Position numbers and translations under genes: made by a program. This document shows, piece by piece, positions 28,568 through 37,779 of a DNA stretch of 64,000 nucleotides; positions within the stretch are counted from its first letter, which is position 1, and the number at the start of each line of letters is the position of its first letter. The stretch lies in NCBI RefSeq assembly GCF_900461555.1, contig NZ_UGOX01000001.1:3423501-3487500 (forward strand). The letters run 5' to 3'. Below the pieces are notes generated by a model. That model saw nothing but the letters and a program-made list of their open reading frames with translations, was not told where the DNA came from and made no database searches. This DNA comes from Legionella quinlivanii. GTDB lineage: Bacteria > Pseudomonadota > Gammaproteobacteria > Legionellales > Legionellaceae.

Positions 28568-28706
28568 TATCTACACATTTCTGAAAAACACAGTCTGCTC
28601 CTAGCCTCTACGTCCCTCGGCTTGTCCGAGGGATCCAGAAGACTCATAGAGAAGCCCTGGACCCTGCGGACAAGCCGCAGGGCGTAGGGCAGATGATGTG
28701 TAGATA
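28568..28706. repeat. Hairpin-pair repeat element, family A copy 1
   Basis: This 139-bp element has 11-bp perfect terminal inverted repeats (TATCTACACAT at 28568-28578 and its complement at 28696-28706). Inside are two inverted copies of a module CTACG-hairpin-TCCAG. The hairpins are 28613-28620/28626-28633 and 28662-28669/28675-28682, both with 8-bp stems and a 5-nt CTTGT loop (second on the minus strand) but different stem sequences. It lies between DUF2513 and the 3' end of rho and may also terminate rho. A second copy is at 41509. Confidence 0.8.
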
Positions 28707-28762
28707 CCTATGCCGCGAAGGCGGGGAGGACAGTTTAGTAGATAATCGAGCTTAACTTAATT

Positions 28763-30025
28763 TTATTCCTGACGCTTCATCGCATCAAAGAATTCCGCAT
28801 TCGTCTTATGGTTTTTCATACGCTCGATCAGAAACTCAATCGCATCGCATTCATCCATAGATTGTAATATTTTACGCAGAATCCAGGTACGGTGCAGATC
28901 TTCAGGAGACAGCAGGAGATCTTCACGTCGAGTACCGGAGCGATTGATATTAATCGCCGGGAAGGTTCGGCGCTCAGCAATGCTTCGGCTAAGATGAATT
29001 TCCATATTACCGGTTCCCTTGAACTCTTCGTAAATGACTTCATCCATCTTGGAGCCTGTATCGACCAGTGCGGTGGCGATGATCGTCAGGCTGCCGCCTT
29101 CTTCGATATTACGCGCAGCACCGTAGAGGCGTTTTGGACGTTGAAGCGCGTTGGCATCAACTCCCCCGGTAAGCACTTTACCTGATGAAGGAACAACGGT
29201 GTTATACGCACGGGCAAGACGGGTAATAGAATCCAGCAAAATGACCACGTCGCGCTTATGTTCAACCAGACGCTTGGCTTTCTCGATGACCATTTCAGCA
29301 ACCTGAACATGACGGTTAGCTGGCTCGTCAAAGGTACTGGCAACCACTTCACCCTTAACAGAGCGCTGCATTTCGGTTACTTCCTCAGGACGCTCGTCGA
29401 TTAATAATACAATGAGGTAACATTCTGGATAGCTTTTTGCTATCGAATGAGCGATGTTCTGTAACATCAATGTTTTTCCAGCTTTGGGTGGAGAAACAAT
29501 AAGACCCCGCTGGCCACGTCCAAAAGGCGCGCAGAGGTCGACCACACGAGCGGTGAGATCTTCTGTACTACCATTTCCTTGCTCCATAACCAGACGTTCG
29601 GTCGCAAACAGAGGCGTGAGGTTTTCAAACAGAATTTTCCGTTTGGCGCTGTCAGGAGCATCAAAGTTAATCTGATCTACTTTCAGTAAAGCAAAATAAC
29701 GCTCGTTATCTTTCGGAGGACGTATTTTTCCATACACTGTGTCGCCTGTACGCAGGCCAAAACGACGAATCTGGCTTGGGGAAACATAGGTATCGTCCGG
29801 CCCCGCCAGGTAAGAGTCATCTTCAGAACGCAAGAAACCGAAACCATCAGGTAACACTTCAAGGACACCGCCGCCCAGAATATCTTCACCCTCACCGGCA
29901 TGCGCTTTTAAAATAGCGAATAAAATATCCTGTTTGCGTTTGCTGGAAACGTTTTCGACTCCCTTTTTTTGAGCGATATTGACAAGGTCGGCAATGGGCA
30001 ATTGCTTGAGTTCTCTAAGATTCAT
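28763..30025 (-). CDS. rho: Transcription termination factor Rho
   Basis: Rho is the hexameric RNA-dependent helicase that ends untranslated transcripts. I chose ATG 30025 ([10 protein letters not shown]), giving 420 residues against 419 in E. coli; the frame also has a GTG nine bases upstream. The protein has an N-terminal helical SAP-like region, a cold-shock RNA-binding domain ([15 protein letters not shown]), and the RecA-type motor with Walker A PPKAGKT (K184), Walker [17 protein letters not shown] and Q/R-loop segments. It is transcribed alone. Confidence 0.98.
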   Translation of the reverse strand: MNLRELKQLPIADLVNIAQKKGVENVSSKRKQDILFAILKAHAGEGEDILGGGVLEVLPDGFGFLRSEDDSYLAGPDDTYVSPSQIRRFGLRTGDTVYGKIRPPKDNERYFALLKVDQINFDAPDSAKRKILFENLTPLFATERLVMEQGNGSTEDLTARVVDLCAPFGRGQRGLIVSPPKAGKTLMLQNIAHSIAKSYPECYLIVLLIDERPEEVTEMQRSVKGEVVASTFDEPANRHVQVAEMVIEKAKRLVEHKRDVVILLDSITRLARAYNTVVPSSGKVLTGGVDANALQRPKRLYGAARNIEEGGSLTIIATALVDTGSKMDEVIYEEFKGTGNMEIHLSRSIAERRTFPAININRSGTRREDLLLSPEDLHRTWILRKILQSMDECDAIEFLIERMKNHKTNAEFFDAMKRQE

Positions 30026-30218
30026 ACTTCTCACTTGATGTATTGGTTAAAAGAATTGGATGTCCGGGGTTATTTAAACGGAAGGTCAGCTTGAGAAAGC
30101 TGTTGCCACTCGAGCTATATTATCAGTTTACTTATTTTAATACCATTTGTGAAGAATATCTCATCCTGTCTGACATAAATGGTAAATAGGCCTACTGAAT
30201 ATAACTTAAGCCGAGGAT

Positions 30219-30276
30219 TGTTGACATTTGTTTCAGATAAAACACGAAGCAATCGAAGTCAAAACAAATGTCAACA
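30219..30276. repeat. 15-bp perfect inverted repeat between rho and GAF-GGDEF gene
   Basis: TGTTGACATTTGTTT (30219-30233) is repeated exactly in inverse orientation at 30262-30276, with a 28-nt spacer. It sits in the 367-bp divergent spacer between the rho and diguanylate-cyclase-like genes. It could be an operator or an RNA stem-loop. No other copy is seen in the window. Confidence 0.7.
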
Positions 30277-30392
30277 GACCTCGTTCACATGAGACTAACA
30301 CAGGGTGTGGTGTAAATCCAGTTTTTTCTATGTATGCATTTTGCTTTATCAGGCTTTGTTTTCTAAAATTAGAGTATAGTAATGGAGGATAT

Positions 30393-31424
30393 ATGATAGT
30401 GCCTGGCATGCCGGAAAACGAACCGGAACGGCTAAAATCCCTTTACGACAGCCATTTATTCCATACTCCTATTGAACAGGGCTTCGAGCGAATCACTCGG
30501 CTAACGAAAAAAATTTTTGATGTTCCTATTGTCGCAATAAGCCTTATTGACAAGGATACTCAATGGTTTAAATCGGTAATCGGCCTGGATGCCAATAGTA
30601 CCCCAAGGGATATCTCTTTTTGCGGGCATACCATTCTTAAAGATGATGTTCTGGTGGTCGATGATGCCCAATTAGATCCGCGCTTTTCAGACAATCCCCT
30701 GGTGACCGAGTCGCCATCGATTCGCTTTTACGCCGGTTGTCCCATTCATACTGTCAATGAGCATCGAATTGGTGCATTATGTATTATTGATACTCGCCCA
30801 AGACAAATTTCCTCCCACGATAAAATAATCCTTAAAGATATTGCCTCATTAGTAGATACAGAGATAAGAAATCACCAGCATATTCATCCGCCAGAAAAAA
30901 AACTTCATGAATTAAACGCAGAAAAAAGAAAGGAGCTACTGGATCCCCTTACACGTCTCTGGAATAAAACAGGTATAACCCAGGTAATCGAATATCAAAG
31001 GAAATTAAGCAAATTCAATAAAAGCGAATTTGGGATCATTCAGCTTTCGGTGGATAGTCTGCAGGCCTTTGTCACGGAGTACGGGCATGAAGCTGGCAAT
31101 GATTTATTGAAGGCAATTACCCAGACGCTGATTAACTCATGCGGCTGCGAAGACTCGATCGGGTATTGGGGCGGCAAGGAATTTGTAATTGTGCTGCCCT
31201 GTGAAGAACAACCAGATGTACTGGCCGTTGCCAACCGCATCCGCAAAAATATTGCCAGCGAACAGCATCTGACTCGCGTGGGACGAGTGCGAACCACAGC
31301 AACAATCGGAGTAGTCTTTTTTAATCCGAAAATTCATCTTAACACGGTCAATCTACTGACCGAAGCGGCCCATGCCTTGCAGGAAGGCAAACTGCAGGGC
31401 GGCAATAAGATAATCATCAAATAA
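30393..31424 (+). CDS. GAF-GGDEF protein with degenerate GGKEF signature
   Basis: The start at 30393 follows GGAGG by 4 nt; an open upstream extension to 30228 begins within an inverted repeat and is unlikely. The ~343-residue protein has an N-terminal GAF domain (FDVPIVAISLIDKDTQWFKS to GALCIIDT) and a C-terminal GGDEF domain entered by LDPLTRLWNKTG. The active-site signature reads GGKEF at 260-264, with lysine in place of the metal- and substrate-positioning acidic residue. No membrane helix or EAL domain is present. It is probably a c-di-GMP-related sensor with lost or altered cyclase activity. Confidence 0.88.
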   Translation: MIVPGMPENEPERLKSLYDSHLFHTPIEQGFERITRLTKKIFDVPIVAISLIDKDTQWFKSVIGLDANSTPRDISFCGHTILKDDVLVVDDAQLDPRFSDNPLVTESPSIRFYAGCPIHTVNEHRIGALCIIDTRPRQISSHDKIILKDIASLVDTEIRNHQHIHPPEKKLHELNAEKRKELLDPLTRLWNKTGITQVIEYQRKLSKFNKSEFGIIQLSVDSLQAFVTEYGHEAGNDLLKAITQTLINSCGCEDSIGYWGGKEFVIVLPCEEQPDVLAVANRIRKNIASEQHLTRVGRVRTTATIGVVFFNPKIHLNTVNLLTEAAHALQEGKLQGGNKIIIK

Positions 31425-31522
31425 ATTACCTCCTTCGACATTAAGATCATAATGTATTGAAACCACTCCAACCAGGAATATAATCTCTTCCATATATATC
31501 TAACCTGAAGTGTGGACTGATT

Positions 31523-33295
31523 ATGGGAGAAACCCGTTTACCGCAAATAAAAAATCTTTTATTTGGCGAACTGGAGTATATTGATTCGGGTTCTGAAGAG
31601 CCGGAAATTGAGGATGATCGTGTCTCCTGCAGCATCGCAGTTCGTCTGAGCAAAAAATACGCTTGCGATGATTTTCAAATTCGACTGACTCCCACCAATC
31701 CCTTCTCTGAAGAATCCGAGAGAATATTTTCCGCTTATAATGCAGATAGTATTTCCCTAAATAGGAAAAAAGGGAAATTTCTTCATTTTCATCTCGATAA
31801 GCTGGCATGCAAAACCAATTATCGCTATGAGCTTTTATACAAAGGAACTTCCCTGCCGATTCCGGGCAGCGCGGGAGAGGCGACTCGCCATGAAATTATC
31901 ATCAGAACACCGCCGGCCCGGCAAGATCCCCAGCCTATCAAAATTGCCGTGGGCGGCGACCAGGAGCGGCACGAGCAATTCGGCGTTCTGGGCCGCTGTT
32001 TCGATCTGGACAATGCATCGCATACCCGGCTGCTTTATCGGCACATCGCCGATGAAGGTAATTTTGAAGCCAGTGCAGAAGATGATATTGAATCACAACC
32101 CTACCAGATGATGATCCATCTCGGAGACCTGTTTAATGGTGAGTTTTTTTTCTCCTGGCGGAATCTTTTTCGTCGAGGAAGAAGCGTTTTTGAAGTAGGG
32201 GTCGACTCATTGAAAGCATTTCGTCAGCATCTGGCAAGTGATTTTGGCAAACCGGCCGGCAATGGTCTTTCGCATCTCGCCTATGGTGTTTACGCAATAG
32301 CCGATGATCATGATACTGGACAAAATAAGGCCAAACCTCCAATAACTCCAAGCGAGCATCGCCGAAGAGAAAATATGGAAAAAGCGTTCCATGAAATGCT
32401 GCTAATGCCAAGCTTTTTATCTCAGCCTCTTAACGAAAATAATCCCGACAGTCTTATTGGCAGAGCAGGCCCCTATTATAAGAAGCGCATTGGCCAAAGC
32501 GAGTTTTTCTTTCTGCATAATCGTTATACCAACACTGCAAACAGGGCCGATGCTTATTTGCTGGGTGAAGAGCAATGGCAATGGCTGGAACAGTCGCTCG
32601 CCAACTCCAAGGCCAGTAATAAAGTGCTGATTTCGCCGCTACCGCTGGTGATGGGCAAGGATCCAGGCGAGGATTATCGTGCGCACTGGCAGGAGTGGCA
32701 GCGATTAATGCAGCTTTGCAGAAATCATCGCATCGCTACCATTCTAACCGCTGACTCTCATAATTACAGTTGCAGTCAACTCCATGTTCGCGAACATCCC
32801 GACGACGAGCCCTGGATTGTACATCAGCACCTGGTAGGTACTCTGGGGGGAAGTAAACAATACATCTCAGACGAAGAATTACAATGTGTCAATTCTCCTG
32901 GCCGCCCCCCATTATTACCCAAAGGCGAGGGCTTCGACGCCTCTCTGTATGAGGGCTCAACGGTAACCGCTTATTTTTCTCCCGGCAGTCGGGAAGCGCT
33001 GCTACCCGAAAACGGAAATGAAATCAACAAAGAAAGCCAATGGTCAGCTAAAGGGCAATGGCAAAATAATACTCATGCCTATGCCAGTCTGGTTTTTAAA
33101 CCTGCCGTTGAAGCAATAAAACGTCCTGCGTCTGGTGCTGAGGGAGATTCGATTGAAATGGTCTGGCAAAAAAATTCTGCGGCGGTCTCGAGCTGGCAGG
33201 TACACAGCAGTTTATTTACCTGCTCCGGCAAACTGAATCAAGTAGTACATGAACCGCGTCTGGATTGCGATTATTCAGCGCCCTGTAGTGTATGA
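31523..33295 (+). CDS. PhoD-like metallophosphoesterase without signal peptide
   Basis: This 590-residue protein has an N-terminal ~130-residue beta domain and a central calcineurin-like/PhoD phosphatase domain. Metal-binding blocks visible are VGGDQE (~144), MIHLGD (~195-201), YAIADDHDTG (~257-266) and TADSHN (~409-414), in PhoD order. Typical PhoD enzymes are Tat-exported, but no twin-arginine or Sec signal is seen here. It could be cytoplasmic or use another export route. The gene is flanked by the GGDEF gene and a candidate effector gene on the same strand. Substrate unknown. Confidence 0.78.
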   Translation: MGETRLPQIKNLLFGELEYIDSGSEEPEIEDDRVSCSIAVRLSKKYACDDFQIRLTPTNPFSEESERIFSAYNADSISLNRKKGKFLHFHLDKLACKTNYRYELLYKGTSLPIPGSAGEATRHEIIIRTPPARQDPQPIKIAVGGDQERHEQFGVLGRCFDLDNASHTRLLYRHIADEGNFEASAEDDIESQPYQMMIHLGDLFNGEFFFSWRNLFRRGRSVFEVGVDSLKAFRQHLASDFGKPAGNGLSHLAYGVYAIADDHDTGQNKAKPPITPSEHRRRENMEKAFHEMLLMPSFLSQPLNENNPDSLIGRAGPYYKKRIGQSEFFFLHNRYTNTANRADAYLLGEEQWQWLEQSLANSKASNKVLISPLPLVMGKDPGEDYRAHWQEWQRLMQLCRNHRIATILTADSHNYSCSQLHVREHPDDEPWIVHQHLVGTLGGSKQYISDEELQCVNSPGRPPLLPKGEGFDASLYEGSTVTAYFSPGSREALLPENGNEINKESQWSAKGQWQNNTHAYASLVFKPAVEAIKRPASGAEGDSIEMVWQKNSAAVSSWQVHSSLFTCSGKLNQVVHEPRLDCDYSAPCSV

Positions 33296-33356
33296 TGCTT
33301 TCACCGGAAGATTAGCTAATATAATTAGGTATGGATAGCTAATTAGTGCGAATAAA

Positions 33357-34976
33357 ATGACACATGAAAAGAGACCTTATAAAAGTAAGAGTGAAAATTT
33401 ATTCACAAAGAAACAGAAATCGGATCAGATAGAACAATCTACTTCTGAAGCATCTCTTGTGAAGCGAAAAGAGGATAACGCACATCCTGATCGTTCCTAT
33501 GTATACAAAGAAGCAGGCCTCGGTCCTGAATTGAGTGAGATAGAAGCTTTCAATGGCTTATGTTATCGAATGTTGCTCGGAGAGCAGGCTGCAAAAGTGA
33601 GGGCAGTTCATAATGACTCAAATGTAACCATTGGGGTTATATCAAAACTTATACCTCAATACCTCTCTTTTCACAGTTTTTATAGACAGAATAACAAGAC
33701 AGGGCTAACTACAGAGGAGTTTATTAAACTCAAGTTTCCGCAAATTTTAGTTGCTGCTTATTGCGAAGAGGAAAATGATTTAAATGCAGAAAATTTCGGG
33801 TTTGGACGCAACAAGGACGATGAAATAATTTCAGTTAAAATAGATCATGGTGCCAGTACCTATCCTGTTATAGCCGAGAAAAGAGACTATTCTGCCCAAA
33901 ATCAATTCATTATTACTGCTGATGATATAATTAACTTCCCAAGGTTGAAAAATGCAAGTCCGGATAGCTTTGTCCATATATATCCCCCCAAATTACTAGA
34001 TGTTGATAAATTAGTTCATAATCCAGAGTTTATTTCACAGAAATATTATAGCTTTCTGAAACGCATTCTTATTGATGACGATAATTATATAGGAATAGCA
34101 AATGCAACTATTAATTCCGACACCTTAAGAAAAGATCTTATTGCACATAAAATTGAAAGAACCGCCCTATTAAAAAACACGCTCATCGCCATTCCTGAAT
34201 TCAGGCATTACATTAATCAGAACCCTTTTGTCATAGAGCAAATTATTAGGGAATTTGAAGACTATAATGATGAAATCAGAAAGCCTGAGGATAGATTTTT
34301 GAAAATCGATACGCAAAAAGTGTATTCCAGATTTTTAGATATTGCCCAAATTTGTAAAGACATGGAGCCGCCTGAGATATTAAGCGAAGAAACATTAATT
34401 GACCTACCCGATCTCTCTCGGGATTTAGCCGAAATAGAAGAGGGAATTAACAACCTGGAACAAATGATAGCACGCGAAGAATTCGTTGACTTACCAGACC
34501 TTTCACGGGACTTAGATGAAATAGAAAAAGGAATTAACAGTCTGGAACAAATTAAAATTATCAGTCCGCCTCCAGCCACTGCTCTGCCGAATAAGTTAAA
34601 AGTTAGAAGCAACATTATTAAGATTCCTGCCAGCGAGCGAGAAGAAAATATTTTCGCTGTTAACGCGGTATTACATGATGATGATCTAATGAAAGGGCAA
34701 GATGGGAATATCCCTGCCATCATTCTGGAAATACGCAATATAATGAAAGATATCGATTATTCAGATGATAAAAAAATTGCTGCGGCTATTATTCAAATCA
34801 AAGATAGGATAAATAATTCCAAGGAAAGGAATCATAGTACCAATACTCAGGAAATTATTAATGTATTCAGTCAACCGGGGCATATCAATTTTAGAGTGAT
34901 TCGAGACGCTTTGTCCAAGAATGAATCCATGGAAAAAATAATGGCTCCGATTAAAGTGGATATGCGTCTGGATTAG
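33357..34976 (+). CDS. Candidate effector with kinase-like fold motifs and tandem repeats
   Basis: This A/T-rich gene encodes 539 residues of no standard family. The block EAFNGLCYRMLLG (63-75), then IGVISKLIP, ENDLNAENFGFG (139-150) and ISVKIDHG (158-165) resembles the phosphoinositide-kinase-like region of several Legionella effectors (recalled, not searched). In those the catalytic loop reads DLHxxN; here it is DLNAEN, with His replaced by Asn143. Residues 348-376 and 377-~400 form a near-exact tandem repeat (DLPDLSRDLxEIExGINxLEQ). It begins 61 bp after the PhoD-like gene. Effector status is inference. Confidence 0.6.
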   Translation: MTHEKRPYKSKSENLFTKKQKSDQIEQSTSEASLVKRKEDNAHPDRSYVYKEAGLGPELSEIEAFNGLCYRMLLGEQAAKVRAVHNDSNVTIGVISKLIPQYLSFHSFYRQNNKTGLTTEEFIKLKFPQILVAAYCEEENDLNAENFGFGRNKDDEIISVKIDHGASTYPVIAEKRDYSAQNQFIITADDIINFPRLKNASPDSFVHIYPPKLLDVDKLVHNPEFISQKYYSFLKRILIDDDNYIGIANATINSDTLRKDLIAHKIERTALLKNTLIAIPEFRHYINQNPFVIEQIIREFEDYNDEIRKPEDRFLKIDTQKVYSRFLDIAQICKDMEPPEILSEETLIDLPDLSRDLAEIEEGINNLEQMIAREEFVDLPDLSRDLDEIEKGINSLEQIKIISPPPATALPNKLKVRSNIIKIPASEREENIFAVNAVLHDDDLMKGQDGNIPAIILEIRNIMKDIDYSDDKKIAAAIIQIKDRINNSKERNHSTNTQEIINVFSQPGHINFRVIRDALSKNESMEKIMAPIKVDMRLD

Positions 34977-35030
34977 GTTATCTGATTTATTGAGACCAGG
35001 AACCACTGCCATTAGGCTAAGAAGTAATTT

Positions 35031-35108
35031 ATCCCCTCTCCCCCGCTGCGCGGTGGAGAGGGGATCAGATATTCTTTGGGCCAAGGGGCCCAACCTACGA
35101 TAATTCCT
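35031..35108. repeat. Palindromic repeats of families C and B between convergent genes
   Basis: A family C palindrome has ATCCCCTCTCC at 35031-35041 and its exact complement at 35055-35065. It is followed by a family B piece TTGGGCCAAGGGGCCCAACC and CTACGATAATTCC (35077-35108). It lies between the convergent unknown gene and trxA and is well placed to act as a two-way terminator. Similar palindromes occur at 61334-61376 and 61488-61523. Confidence 0.65.
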
Positions 35109-35166
35109 TTAAATTAATGGCATCGAGCCAGAAACCACCCTGAAAACCTTGCGGAAAAGTACAAAA

Positions 35167-35493
35167 TCAGCTGTTGCTTTCAACAAATGCAGTCAGTTGG
35201 GATTTGCTTAGCAGACCCATTTTCATTGCTGCCACCTGGCCATTTTTGAAAATAATCAGAGTAGGGATACTCATCACACCATACTTGGATGGAGTTTGTG
35301 GATTCTCATCAATATTGACTTTTGCGAAAGTAATCTGCTCGTGATGACTGGCGGCAACTTCCTCAAGAATAGGTGTTAACGCACGGCATGGACCACACCA
35401 TTCGGCCCAAAAATCCACCAATACTGGCTTGGTTGAATTCAATACGTCCTGCGAAAAGCTCGCATCAGTTACCGTTTTAATATGTTCACTCAT
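35167..35493 (-). CDS. trxA: Thioredoxin
   Basis: This 108-residue cytoplasmic protein has the classical thioredoxin active site WCGPC (32-36, C33 and C36) in VDFWAEWCGPCRAL, a conserved internal lysine/aspartate pair, and the cis-proline loop in SIPTLIIFKNG. It reduces protein disulfides and supplies electrons to enzymes such as ribonucleotide reductase and Msr proteins. AGGGG lies nine bases before the ATG. Monocistronic, with a 190-bp downstream spacer holding palindromes. Confidence 0.96.
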   Translation of the reverse strand: MSEHIKTVTDASFSQDVLNSTKPVLVDFWAEWCGPCRALTPILEEVAASHHEQITFAKVNIDENPQTPSKYGVMSIPTLIIFKNGQVAAMKMGLLSKSQLTAFVESNS

Positions 35494-35557
35494 GTGTTAT
35501 CCCCTAAGGATTTAAGAATTAAAATACGATCTTGATTATATACACAACAGAAGACGA

Positions 35558-36286
35558 CTACAAATCGCCCCATACCGCCTGCAAAATACTCAGAGCGGCA
35601 ATCGCAGCAGTTTCTGTACGTAAGACCCTTGGCCCTAAAGAAAGCGGCGCACAATGGTTCTGTATTAATTGATCAAGCTCCTCATCCGAGAATCCACCTT
35701 CAGGGCCAATAAATAAATAAATCTCTTTGTCTTTACATTGATAGTCTCGCCAGTGCTTATCCGCGGTGGGTGAGAGCACGAAACTGGCGCCGGCAGGCAT
35801 TTGCTTCAGAAAACCGGTAAAAGGGATTATTGGCTGTATTAACGGTATAGTGTTTCTTCCAGATTGTTCACAGGCGGAAATGGCGATAAGCTGCCACTGC
35901 GCCTGTTTTTTTCTCATCCTCTCCTCATCCAGCTTCACGGCGCAATAGTCAGTAAGAACCGGCGTTATACTGGCCACCCCAAGCTCTGCTGCCTTTTGCA
36001 CAACCACTTCCATACGCTCGCCTTTTGAAACGCCTTGCACCAGATGAAGCCTGATCGGCGATTCACGATTCCTTTCCTGACCAGAAATGATTTTAACCGC
36101 TACCCGTTTTTTATGCGCCTGAACTATTTCAGCCTCAAACTCGAGATTATTACCGGGAAACAGGCAAAGCCTATACCCTGGCTGTTTTCTTAAGACCACA
36201 CCCACATGCTGGCCAGCCTCAGGTGTTAGTTCAATAATGTCTCCAGGAGAATATTGTCCTGGCTGGTAAATACGAATTAAACGCAC
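35558..36286 (-). CDS. rsmE: 16S rRNA (uridine-1498 N3) methyltransferase RsmE
   Basis: RsmE methylates N3 of U1498 in 16S rRNA. The 242-residue protein has an N-terminal PUA-like domain (MRLIRIYQPGQ, HVGVVLRKQPG) and a SPOUT knot methyltransferase domain with LVQGVSKGERMEVVVQKAAELG, IGPEGGFS and LGPRVLRTETAAIAAL, the last two forming the SAM pocket. It is divergent from fumC with 69 bp between the starts. An L. pneumophila homologue (Lpg2936, recalled) has been listed among effector candidates, but a housekeeping role is simplest. Confidence 0.96.
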   Translation of the reverse strand: MRLIRIYQPGQYSPGDIIELTPEAGQHVGVVLRKQPGYRLCLFPGNNLEFEAEIVQAHKKRVAVKIISGQERNRESPIRLHLVQGVSKGERMEVVVQKAAELGVASITPVLTDYCAVKLDEERMRKKQAQWQLIAISACEQSGRNTIPLIQPIIPFTGFLKQMPAGASFVLSPTADKHWRDYQCKDKEIYLFIGPEGGFSDEELDQLIQNHCAPLSLGPRVLRTETAAIAALSILQAVWGDL

Positions 36287-36355
36287 AAAAATCCTCTCGT
36301 TAATTTCTATCGATGACTATGCTACTATCTCTAACTTTCTATTCTGGAGAAAATA

Positions 36356-37747
36356 ATGACCGCCACACGCATTGAAACCGACAGTATGGGTGAAATCCCG
36401 GTTGAGACCAGCCGCTATTGGGGGGCGCAGACCGAGCGCTCGCTGCATCATTTTAACATTGGCAATGACATCATACCAAGAGAGGTTACCCATGCCTTTG
36501 GCATTTTAAAAAAAGCCGCCGCTCTCACAAATCTTGAATTGGGAAAATTACCCAAGGATAAGGCCGATCTGATTATTAAAGCGGCTGATGAGGTTAGCTC
36601 AGGGGCGCTGGATGAACATTTTCCTCTGCATGTCTGGCAGACTGGCAGCGGAACCCAATCCAATATGAATGCCAATGAAGTTATCTCAAACCGGGCAATT
36701 GAACTTGCCGGAGGAGTGAAGGGCAGTAAAACGCCGGTTCATCCAAATGATCATGTCAACATGTCGCAGTCATCCAATGACACCTTTCCCACCGCTATGC
36801 ATATCGCGACAGCTATTGCCATTCACAAACGCCTGCTGCCTGCGGTGCGTGAGTTAAGAGATACTCTGGCTGCCAAGATGAATGCGTTTAAGGACATCGT
36901 AAAAATTGGTCGAACTCATCTACAGGACGCAGTCCCTTTAACTCTCGGACAAGAGTTTTCCGGTTATGTCGCGCAACTCGATGCCTGCATGCAATATGTC
37001 GAACAATGCCTGCCAGATGTTTATAAACTGGCGCTCGGAGGCACCGCTGTGGGCACAGGCCTGAACACCCACCCGCAATTTGCCGAAAAAGCGGCTGCCC
37101 ATATCGCTCAAATTACCGGACTACCCTTTGTATCCGCACCCAACAAATTCGCAGCGCTGGCCTCCCATGAACCGCTGGTCATGGCGCATAGCAGCTTCAA
37201 GGCATTAGCTTGTGCACTGATGAAAATTGCCAATGATGTCCGCTGGCTTGGTTCAGGTCCTCGCTGTGGAATTGGCGAGCTTATTCTGCCTGAAAATGAA
37301 CCAGGCTCATCCATTATGCCCGGCAAAGTGAATCCCACTCAATGTGAAGCAATGACCATGGTCTGCGCACAGGTTCTTGGGAATGACACCACAGTGGGAA
37401 TTGCAGCCAGCCAGGGGAATTTTGAATTAAATGTATTTAAGCCGGTTATCATTTTTAATGTGCTTCATTCATTAAATCTGCTGGCGGATACCTGCCATTC
37501 ATTCAGGGAGTTCTGTGCGGAGGGTCTTGAGCCCAACTACACACAGATTGACTATTATCTGCATCACTCACTGATGCTGGTTACAGCACTCAATCAGCAC
37601 ATTGGCTATGATAAAGCCGCCAAAATCGCCAAAACAGCGCACCATGACAACACTTCCCTACAGGAAGCAGCAGTTAAACTGGGCTACTTAACCGCTGAAC
37701 AGTTCAATGAATATGTGAAGCCTGAGGAAATGGTTAACGCCGGTTAG
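36356..37747 (+). CDS. fumC: Class II fumarate hydratase FumC
   Basis: FumC interconverts fumarate and malate in the TCA cycle and is the iron-independent, heat-stable class. The 463-residue length matches E. coli (467). Visible blocks are [42 protein letters not shown], the catalytic-histidine region [18 protein letters not shown], and the superfamily signature [16 protein letters not shown] precedes the ATG. A short G/C-rich hairpin follows the gene. Confidence 0.97.
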   Translation: MTATRIETDSMGEIPVETSRYWGAQTERSLHHFNIGNDIIPREVTHAFGILKKAAALTNLELGKLPKDKADLIIKAADEVSSGALDEHFPLHVWQTGSGTQSNMNANEVISNRAIELAGGVKGSKTPVHPNDHVNMSQSSNDTFPTAMHIATAIAIHKRLLPAVRELRDTLAAKMNAFKDIVKIGRTHLQDAVPLTLGQEFSGYVAQLDACMQYVEQCLPDVYKLALGGTAVGTGLNTHPQFAEKAAAHIAQITGLPFVSAPNKFAALASHEPLVMAHSSFKALACALMKIANDVRWLGSGPRCGIGELILPENEPGSSIMPGKVNPTQCEAMTMVCAQVLGNDTTVGIAASQGNFELNVFKPVIIFNVLHSLNLLADTCHSFREFCAEGLEPNYTQIDYYLHHSLMLVTALNQHIGYDKAAKIAKTAHHDNTSLQEAAVKLGYLTAEQFNEYVKPEEMVNAG

Positions 37748-37757
37748 TTGTTGGCGT

Positions 37758-37779
37758 ACCGCGGGGTTAATCCCGCGGT
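37758..37779 (+). terminator. Hairpin after fumC, shared with convergent GDPD gene
   Basis: ACCGCGGG (37758-37765) pairs exactly with CCCGCGGT (37772-37779) across a 6-nt loop and is followed by TCATTC. It starts 10 bp after the fumC stop and overlaps the 3' end of the convergent gene. The T-tract is short, so efficiency is uncertain. Confidence 0.5.

Noticed and set aside
30219-30276. Facing promoters using TTGACA in each arm of the inverted repeat
   Set aside because: No acceptable -10 box lies 16-18 bp downstream of either arm.
30228-30392. N-terminal extension of the GAF-GGDEF protein
   Set aside because: The extension starts in an inverted repeat and lacks a ribosome site, while ATG 30393 has GGAGG upstream.
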